Assembly (NCBI GenBank): GCA_029204225.1
Contig: CM055094.1
Coordinates: forward strand, 15,713,595 to 15,777,594
Source of the DNA: Diphasiastrum complanatum
Taxonomy: Eukaryota; Streptophyta; Lycopodiopsida; Lycopodiales; Lycopodiaceae
Direction: 5' to 3'
Length of the DNA: 64,000 bases
Shown here: one piece after another, positions 54,985-64,000 of the stretch
Layout of the letters: each line of letters begins with the position of its first letter
Numbering within the stretch: position 1 is the stretch's first letter
Position numbers and translations under genes: made by a program
The notes under the pieces: model-generated
Seen by the model: the letters and a program-made list of their open reading frames with translations, nothing else
The model's database searches: none
Told to the model about the DNA's origin: nothing

Positions 54985-55435
54985 TTTACCTTTAGTCGCA
55001 GGTGGATCAAAGCTGAATCAGAGTCATAGGTGGATCAAAACCCTCCACTGACCTTCTTGAGCTCATCGATTTACCTTCAGTCGTAGGTGGATCAAAGCTG
55101 AATCATAGTCGCAGGTGGGTCGTAGGTTGATCGCAGGTGGATTAGAGTCGCAGGTGGATCAGAGTCACAGGTGGATCAGAGTCGCGGGTTGATCAGAGTA
55201 TTAGTTGAATCAGAGTCGCAGGATCAGAGTCGCTGAATCACTCATTTGCAATCAATTTTGCAATCACGTTTTGCAGGATCAGAGTCGCAGGTGGATCAGA
55301 ATCACGGGATCAGAGTCGCAGATTTAGAGTCGCTGAATCACTCATTTTCAATCACATTTTGCAATCACGTTTTGCAGGATCAGAGTCGCAGGTGCATCGC
55401 ATGTGGATCAGAGTCGCGGGTTTGAGAGAGCTCGA

Positions 55436-55473
<38 letters not shown>

Positions 55474-55545
55474 ACGGAGTGTGTGTGTATGTGTCAGTGT
55501 GTATGTGTGAGTGTATGGGTATGTGTGTGTGGGTCTGCGTGTTTG
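54985..55545. repeat. GTCGCAGGTGGATCAGA minisatellite followed by (TG)n
   Basis: Units of about 17 bp (GTCGCAGGTGGATCAGA) repeat irregularly from 55000 to 55430. Longer duplicated blocks occur within, such as CCTCCACTGACCTTCTTGAG at 54957 and 55042, and a block ending in TTTTGCAGGATCAGAGTCGC. A (TG)n tract begins at 55437 and degrades to 55545. Confidence 0.85.
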
Positions 55546-55587
55546 TGAGTGTGCGCACTGTGTGTTGTGTATTGTGCGTGTGTTGGA

Positions 55588-56077
55588 AAGTAGTCCATTT
55601 AGTGGCATTCTCTCGGACAGAAAGGGCGTTCTCGGACAAACGGCTTTAGAATTGAGTTGCAAATGGTTTTTGGATTCGTGTTGAGCCCACAAACCTGTGG
55701 ACACCTCTAGTCTGAAGTGCTGACCGTTTTTAATTGAATCCGACGGGCCTAGGATCCTAGGACTATGTTTAGGGTTTCTGGTTCGGACAAACATTTCGCT
55801 GTGAGTATTGAACCGTTTGGAGTCCGGTTTAGTCTTGTGGATTTGTCTCGACGTGTAGCACATGACGGAATAGAGGATCTGAAAAATGGACTTCGTTCAA
55901 CGACACTGGACCAATTCTCAAAAATGTTGAAAAGTACTCCATTTAGTGGCATTCCCCCCGACAGAAAGGGCGTTTTTAGACAAACGGCTCCAAAATTGAG
56001 CTGCAAATGGTCTTGTGGGTTTGTGTTGAGCCCACGAACCTGTGGATACCTCCCGTCTGAAGTTCTGACTGTTTTAG
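55588..56077. repeat. Direct repeat of about 145 bp
   Basis: AGTCCATTTAGTGGCATTCT to CTGAAGTGCTGACCGTTTT (55592-55731) recurs at 55936-56074 with about ten percent differences. The 205 bp in between are unique. Confidence 0.8.
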
Positions 56078-56099
56078 AGATTTTTTGGGTTATAGAGAG

Positions 56100-56806
<707 letters not shown>

Positions 56807-56809
56807 GGA

Positions 56810-58080
56810 ATCATTTGGAAATGTAAGCCTGAAATTATCCAATGGAATTTGACAAACTATTGCTTTGCTAAGACGAATAATCATAAGGATATGTTAAAAT
56901 GCACAAAATATGCATTAAGTTAAACAACGTTTCTGGACTTGGGAAACGTCACTCATCTATGCTATATTTCAACTAGAACAACATATTTGAATGAGTCAGG
57001 TCACCTCAATTGATTCTTTGAAGGACTAGCATTCTCTTTGTATCTTAGATGCTTTCCTCTTGGTGTGGATAATCCCTTCAGCTTCACCACCCCTGGAGAT
57101 CTCAACTCTCCTGCTAAATTGGAAGAAATGACTACCTCCCCCTCCATCTCAGTTGTAATTGAATCGGATATGCTTTTCTGAGAAAGGCGGAAGCCCTCTC
57201 AGCTCACCTTTCCCTTCTTTAATGTTCATATTCCCAACTCAATAGGAGAGCTCATCACAAAGAGCTTCATCTTCTTCTGCTTCTTCATCTTCATATCCCT
57301 TGCTTCATCTTCTTCTACTTCTTCTTCACAGAGAGCTTATTTTGACAACCAGTTTGAAAGAAAGAGTTGATGCATGAAAGCATCTACAATGTCTGTCTCA
57401 TAGTGATGTCTTGTGTTATTCATGTTATTACAATAATCACTATCTATATACAATTTACATTAGTGCAAATGTATGTATAAGAAAGGGAATAGAGCGGTTG
57501 TGTCACCTTGGGTAGATCATGGTTGGTGTTGTCATTGTCAAGATAGTTGCATAGTATAGGAAGTGGGCGTGAGGATCCTTCGACTATTCGAAGTCGGGCA
57601 TGTTGCTGTTGATAGTCGACGGAGTTGAGATTGTCGTTTCGACGGCTGCCAATGGTAGTCGACTAAGTCGACCATTCTTGATGTTTGGCGATAGTTAGTT
57701 AAGTCGGCCTTTGCCGACAAGTCAGTTTTCATTCTAATGCATGTCTTTGATAATAGAGCATTTATGTAGACTATGCGACACTGCATGTAAAACTGCAACA
57801 ATGTGAATGGAGCTAGATTAACCTGAGATTTAGGAGAGTAGAGGAATAAAACCAACAGTTGAAACTCAAACCATATGTGAAAGCATATGTAATAAGGTGT
57901 AAACATTTTACTACATCCTTTAGATATCCTTAAATAAGAAATGGAAAAGTATATTTATGGATTATGTGGTTGGACTTCCAAGACCCAATGCTAGAATGAT
58001 TCTATTTGGGTGGTAGTAGATAGACTAACTAAGTTAGCTATGTTCATTTCCTGTAAAGTCAAATGTGAAGACTTCTGATT
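56810..58080. other. Unassigned region with a possible exon remnant
   Basis: At 57050-57190 the plus strand reads DAFPLGVDNPFSFTTPGDLN and on to VVIESDMLF without interruption, which may be a decayed exon; I do not recognise it. The rest shows no coding or repeat structure. Confidence 0.3.
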
Positions 58081-58084
58081 TAGA

Positions 58085-58480
58085 CCAGATCTTTGTTGAA
58101 AGATTATCTTGATTGTATGTAGTGAAATTGTTAGTGATAGAGGCCCAAAGTTTATTGGATATTTATGGTCGGTAGCTTCTCGTAAATGGAAAATTTTCCT
58201 TAATTTGATTCTACTAATAGTTTGGAATCAGACGGCCAAAGTGAGAGAAGTAAACAGACTATGGAAGATATGTTGAGAACTTGCATTTCTCATAAGCAAT
58301 CTCAATGGAAAGACTATATTCTGCTGGTTGAGTTTGCGTATATTAGTAGAAGGCATTATCCTACTAGTCGTAGTCCATTTATGCTTATGTATGGGTATCA
58401 TCCTTGATATCCGATTATGGTGGATATTGAATCTATTAAGATTCAAAAGGGTTGTGGAATTTTTGTATGACATGCAAAAG
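58085..58480 (+). mobile_element. Ty3/gypsy integrase fossil (chromovirus-like)
   Basis: It contains the integrase core end SDGQSERSKQTMEDMLRTCI, then QWKDYILLVEFAY and SPFMLMYGYHP, preceded by a degraded VSDRGPKF-like stretch near 58130. This wording is typical of chromovirus-type gypsy elements, unlike the other gypsy pieces here. It is a short broken piece and old. Confidence 0.75.
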
Positions 58481-59599
58481 AGTACTTAGAAAATCCTATT
58501 GGTACATGTGCAGTAGTACATTACCTATGACGGTTAACATGCATGGAGAGGAACTATCTGGTGGACTTGAGTTAGATTGGACTTTGGGGAATTTCATAGC
58601 ATCATGTTGGAGATTGCAGTCTAGATCTACATGAGAAAACTCACCCATCTCACTTTCGGTATATTAGTTGGAGACTCAAATTTTCTCTCTCAATTGGTTG
58701 TGGCTTGGGGGTGGAGCTTAGGTGCTAGTACTAAGCTTCTACTTGGTTGGGTGGTTTGTGGTTATCGTATTCCTCTTGGAGTATATTGTAGACTTGATCC
58801 TTGGTGGACGTCACATCCACAAATATGCCTTAGCATTACCCTTACCAAAATCTTGAATGGATATGAGTGTGTTAGGTACTTGATCATTTAGTATTCATGT
58901 CATGCTAGGTACAATACCACTTGGGATAATCACACATGTAGTGTGAAAGTAGATAAAAGCTAACTAATTAATTTGCATGCTGAGTGTCATCATGAGGTTG
59001 GACCTCAACCACCACGATTTTGTACATATCTCAAACATGATTTGGCATAGGTTATCTAGTTCTTTACCTTGAGCTGAATGAAGGTTAGACACGTGTCCTA
59101 TTTTGAAGGGTAGCCAAAGTGAAAGTGATGCGCACCTCAGCCAATCACTCTCATCTTAATCGATTGTGAGGTCCAATCATATTTTGAGGTTCGTTATGAG
59201 AGGTTTAATCATATTCCAAGATTTACCACATGCTAAATGCAGTAGAAACTTGAGTGCATACTATATTCTTGATGGAGAGCTCATTGTACTATACACTCTC
59301 TTTGAGAACTTGAGAGATGATTTTGGAGCTTCATTTAGTCTTATTGTCGGAGGCTGAGAGCAAGGAAGATTTTCTTTATACTCTTCCACATGTAGTTGGA
59401 TAGATCTTTTGAAGCTAGGAAATGCCTTTGTTTTTCTTTCATACTCTCTTGAATGGCTTGTTTGATGGATGATTTCATCTTGTGTTTAAGAGCTCCCAAG
59501 ATCAGCAGGTAGTTTTGTTACATGCAAAAGTCTGAGTTTAATTAATCTAGGTTTTGAAGGTGCAACCTCTCTTGCTTGTAGATCTTTGTAGATCATTTT

Positions 59600-59645
59600 G
59601 ACATACAAAATCAAAATTTTCACATGATATTAGAGCTAGATCCAA
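59600..59645 (+). other. Degraded LTR end with tRNA-iMet-like primer site
   Basis: AATTTTCACA is followed directly by TGATATTAGAGCTAGATCC, which differs at few positions from the common plant primer site TGGTATCAGAGC. The LTR itself cannot be delimited. The surrounding 58.65-60.3 kb shows no other feature. Confidence 0.35.
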
Positions 59646-60324
59646 GCAAGGTTAATGTTTCATCATCCTATGCATGTTTTCGAGTGCAAAAATCATGATT
59701 TTTAGGCTTCTTGAGGTCTTGATGGGCATATAGATTCAAGAACATTAATGATGGAAATTTTTGGCAATTTATAAGACCAAGTAGGTTCACTTTATTTTGT
59801 GTGAGGTGTAGGATCCATGAAGATTCCATGAACTTTGGATCTACACAATAATATGTGTGTTGATGTTTGTGTCTAGATGCCCTATTGCTAGAAAGGCCTT
59901 GAAGAGAAAATTATGATGCAAGTAATTCCTAGAGATTTTGATCCATTTGAGAGTTCAGATCTAATATTTAGGTCCATTTAGAGGTCACCACTTGGTGGAT
60001 TTAAGTTCAGTAGCATCCATTCTCCTTGATTGCATGACAAATGACCAAAATTTTGAGATTCTCTCAAGATCTGGATTGGTGGAAATCTAGAACATAGTTT
60101 GTCGTCAAATTGCTTCAAAAGCAATCCAAATCTTAGGATTAGATTATTTAACCTTGAAATAATCCACTAGGTATGTTTGGATTTGATTTTCATGTTTTTT
60201 GAAACAAATTTTTTATGTCAAGTTTGAGTTATCTTGGTAAGGCCCATTTTGCACTTTGACTAATTTTGGTGAAGATTGATTCTAAGATTTGTGATACGAG
60301 TCTAGATCACAAATCTTACAATCA

Positions 60325-61740
60325 ATCTAGGATAATAATGCTTATCTTCGGGTGCAATCTTTACTTGATTGTAGCCGCTAAAATCATCCAAAAAATCGTA
60401 GGCTTATACTCCTACTATGTGATCTAGAACACTCTTTGTAAAGGGTAGAGGGAAGTGATCATTATTTGTTACTACGTTTAGTGCCTTCAAATTTACACAA
60501 ATTCACATTTTGCCATTTGTCTTGGGTACTATGACTATCGGTGATACCCATTCTATATGCTCAATTTCATAGATGAAATCGGCATCGAGCAGCTTCTACA
60601 ACTCCTGCTTGATTAGCTCAGTATAGTTAGGATTGCAGCGGTAGTAACGGCTCACCTTGGGGACTGCTCCATCCACCAAGGGTATGGTATGCTGGACTAC
60701 GGTTGGTGGTATACCCTTTAGATCCTTGTATGACCATGTAAAACAGTCTCGGTATTCCATCAACAAACTTCGTAGCCGTGTGAATTGAGTGGATGTCAAC
60801 TGAGCTCCCACGTGAACAGTCTTGTCTTCCTCATCTGGCTTAGCTAAATTCAATGATTAGTCCTTCGAAGAGTTGTTCATTATCGTCCTGATCTCTGTCA
60901 GGGCTCTCGTTGTGCTTTTGGCAATATGATTACCACGTCGTCTAAGGTATAATTTTTGGAAGTTTTTGGCATCTTGTGAATTGGCGATCGACGAGATTCC
61001 TCCTTCAACATGTTAATCTTAGCGCGACTAGTCAGTTGCAGACTTCCAGTCATCCGAAAAGATGACGCAAAATCTTGTTCCAGCCGGATGGATTTCAAGG
61101 AGTCAAGCACTTTCTTTTTACTCTTTTTGTTTGCAAGATCGACTGCATCCTTGTTATCTCTCTAGGGAACTGGCTTGATATTCGCCTCATGATTACGAAT
61201 ATGTTCATCTACCATAGCTATTGCCTCTTCTAGCAAATCTCTCTAATGGATCACCTGATTGTAGTGTTGTTTTATCTGATTCTTCCTTGAGGTGGGAGCC
61301 TTGGGTGGTTCAACCTTGGAAACTTTTGCTAGTGGTGATTTATGAGGGGGTTGAGCTAGTATTTTTCTCATGTCGTATCGATCAAAATCCATATGTTGTA
61401 GGATCTGCTCGTCTATCAACTCGGCTTCTTCATTGTATGAAAAGGCATGTTGCCAGGATACTAGATCATCTTCAATTGTCTCAGGAATTGGTTTCGCTGC
61501 CAAACATGCCAATCATGTTCACCCCATAAGTAATTGGCGTATCTAGCGTATATCATTTTGGTGAGGAAGTGCTGGGTTTTATGAATGGATAACCTTTACT
61601 TCGGAGATAAAGATTTGTCGAAAGGTCGAAATATTCGTCCTTCGAATATTTCGGCTGATTCGATTCTGTGTAGAATGTCACAGGTGTCGAACTGCTGTAC
61701 AGATTCCCATGTATAATACCAGACATTACTTTGCACATAG
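60325..61740 (-). mobile_element. Third gypsy fossil: region before RT and start of RT
   Basis: On the minus strand it has IPETIEDDLVSWQHAFSYNE and ELIDEQILQHMDFDRYD (61512-61243), NYTLDDVVIILPKAQREP (near 60960-60900), LTSTQFTRLRSLLMEYRDCF and WSYKDLKGIPPTVVQHTIPL (60853-60700), then RT up to about 60330. Every block has a counterpart in the same order in the pol frame at 7467-10964, so it belongs to the same family. It is truncated and broken several times. Confidence 0.88.
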
Positions 61741-62175
61741 AATGAGAGTAGTTTTCCAGGTACTGAGGTCTGTGTTAAGAAATCCGACTAAATATGTAGA
61801 ATAATAAAACCAAAAAAAACTATGATTCTTGAAGGTATCAGTTGAGCAGACAGAAAGAGGTTGCATCTGATCCTAGATCAATGATTAATTCAAGAATCAA
61901 GAATGTGCAAGAAGATTCTTGAATGAAATTGAAACATCAAGGAGAAAACTGTGAGCTTAATCTCCAACGGTCCCTTTTAAAATCAAGGTTGGTGCTTTGA
62001 GTGCCTTCGTCAGGTTTAGCATGTCGAAGAATTTTTTATGCTTGATCCTAGGAAGAGCCTTGGTGAATATGTTTGTGACCATTTTAGATGTGGAGCAGTA
62101 TTTGAGGATCACTTGTCCTGAGAAAGATTTTGTACTAGATTTTGATGTGCTTTGACCTGCCTTGAAATCTGGGAT

Positions 62176-64000
62176 TCAGCGACAGTGAAATACAACTGAT
62201 GTTGTCACGTAGAATGGTAGTAGGTTGAAATTGAGTGTGATGTAAATCACGGAGTAGTAATATGATCTAGATGGCTTCTTTTGAGCTTGACATGCTGCCA
62301 TATACTCTACCTCAGTCGAAGACGGCGTGACTGATTTCTGCATCCTCAAATTCCACGAAATTGGTCCCTCTGCTTGAAAAAAACAAAACCCGGAGGTATA
62401 TTTTCTAATAGAAACATCTTCTCCCCAATCTGAGTCAAAGTACCCTCGAAGAACCATTGGGTTGATAACATCTCCATCATAGCACAATGTCTGATCTATA
62501 CTGCCTCGAATATATTTCATCACTCTCTTCAGTGCTTTCCAATGTAGAATTCTGGGATTAGACATGAATTGACTTAATGTGCTGACAATGTATGCTAAGT
62601 CTGGTCTGGTGCACAACATGGCATACATCAAAGATCCTACTAGTGAGTGATAAGGATGCTTCGACAAGTCGAGTTTCTCACTTTCGGTGTCGACATAGGA
62701 AGGTTCGGTCAATATCATACATGGGTCCATTGGTGTATCAACTGGTTTCCAATCAGACATGTGAATTTTTTCTAAAACATTCTCTAGATATTTCTACTGG
62801 CTGAGATAAGTCTTCTTATGTAATTTATCTCTAATAATGTGCATTACTAACAACAAATGAATAGTGCCTAAGTAAGTCATGTCGATTTCCTTCGATAGAT
62901 CACTCTTAGTAGTGTGCAGCAAGGATGTGTTACAGTCAGCTGAATCCTTTCCAAATCCGAATTGAATGAGATAAGCATTGATTCGTTCGAACCAAGCCCT
63001 TGTAGCTTGCTTCAAACCATTGATTGATTTTGTGTAGCTTGCACACTTTGTGCTCTTGGCCTTTGATTTCAAAACCTTCGGGTTGGAAGGTGTACAGCTC
63101 CTCTTAGACATAGCCATTGAGAAAAGCTATTTTGACATTCATTAGATGCATTTCAAGGTCTTCAGCGGTTGCAAGTGTAATGAGGGTCTTGATTGACTAC
63201 ATTTTGACAACAAGACTAAATATTTCTTGGTAATTCACTCCCTGAATTTGAGTGAATCCTTTGGCCACCAGCCTTGTTTTCCATTTTGCAATGGAACCAT
63301 CAGAGTTGATCTTTTTATTGAATATCCACTTGTTGTCGATAACTCTCTTGTGACTGGAGAATTCGACCAAGGTCCAGGTTTGGTTCGACAAAAGTGAGTT
63401 GTACTCGCTTTTCATTGCTTCGAGCCACTTCACAGCATCCTTAGAGTTGATTGCTTTGACTAGGATCTCTGGATCTCCAAATGAAGTCCAGAAAGATTGA
63501 GGTGTGTACCTCTCAGGCATTGTTCAAGTTCTCAAAGATCTTCAAACAATTGGTTGACCAAATTTGAATGGTGTCTTTTCTTGAATTTCTCCAGACTTGC
63601 TCGAGCTAGCTTGATCGGGTCTTTTGACAGGTGCTGCCGGCTGCTCGGCTTCTGTAGCTCAAACTTCTTTGGCTGTAGGTTCCGTAGAAGGGACATCATG
63701 ATTGGAGATTCGATGCTGTGTAAGATAGGATGAAATGACACATCATTTTTCGATGGCTGTTTGAAGTAGTGGAATGCATCCTCCTTGAAGATTATGTCAA
63801 TAGAAACAAATGCTACATTGGTGGATGGTTCATAAACTTTGTAAGCTTTATGTTCATCGGGATAGCCAATGAAAATGCATTTATTCAACCTTTGGTCCAA
63901 TTTCTTCCTAAATTGCTTAGGAACATGAACAAAGCATATATACAACCGAAAATTTTTAGATGACTAACACCAGGTTTGTGCCCATGTCAAACTTGATAAG
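62176..64000 (-). mobile_element. Ty1/copia fossil running off the right edge
   Basis: Parts on the minus strand: end of integrase 63945-63532 (KCIFIGYPDEHKAYKVYEPS), RT 63520-62794 (WLEAMKSEYNSLLSNQTWTL, KWKTRLVAKGFTQIQGVNYQ, SINGLKQATRAWFERINAYL) and RNase H 62760-62176 (PYHSLVGSLMYAMLCTRPDL, MKYIRGSIDQTLCY, STEVEYMAACQAQKK). The lineage differs from the two other copia pieces. It is broken several times. A 3' LTR may lie in 61740-62170 but I cannot delimit it. Confidence 0.85.

Overview
This window looks like transposon-rich intergenic DNA from a land plant with a large genome. The evidence is Ty3/gypsy elements of the Tat/Athila-like branch with a tRNA-Asp-type primer site, Ty1/copia pieces, hAT transposases with a BED finger and a DUF659 domain, LINEs ending in a plant-type zf-RVT domain, a Met-tRNA-type primer site, and long CT, GA and TG microsatellites. 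I could not fix the lineage, and no intact single-copy host gene is recognisable.

Layout. 1-2073 holds hAT transposase copy A (minus strand, running off the left edge), followed by an AT-centred foldback repeat at about 2320-2600. 3387-15208 is a nearly complete Ty3/gypsy element on the minus strand: two LTRs, primer site, gag with four zinc knuckles, protease, a long pol frame (RT, RNase H, integrase), and then about 2.3 kb of extra open frames between pol and the 3' LTR. 15474-18953 holds hAT copy B with its own foldback at about 19225-19480. 19500-21460 is a patchwork of small repeats, inverted exon-like pieces, a tRNA-like SINE candidate and a third foldback. 22-25 kb is mostly unassigned.

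25177-26665 is a LINE remnant. 26757-27690 is a gypsy gag/protease fossil. 31145-34252 is a copia fossil. 37300-43149 is the most interesting stretch: a head-to-tail series of LINE copies in which each copy starts against the TC microsatellite that ends the previous one. All four 3' ends keep a 5-bp stem with a 4-nt loop whose sequence changes in a compensating way, followed by about 10 nt and TTAAT. The LINE ORF2 C-termini carry PCNA-binding (PIP-box) motifs.

From 46 kb to 53.3 kb there is a copia-type LTR with a primer site, a copia fossil on the opposite strand, and a second gypsy element whose 3' region has two related 25-bp minisatellites followed by its own extra open frames. 54-57 kb is dominated by minisatellites and compound microsatellites. 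58-61.7 kb has further gypsy fossils, and 62.2-64 kb is a copia fossil that continues past the right edge.

The contents do not form an operon or pathway. They are mobile elements inserted next to and into each other. The points most worth following are the LINE family (covarying tail hairpin, TC-tract nesting, C-terminal PIP boxes, L1-like ORF1), the accessory frames of the gypsy elements, the recurring GAAGGTTC motif in the gypsy untranslated regions, and the foldback repeat family.
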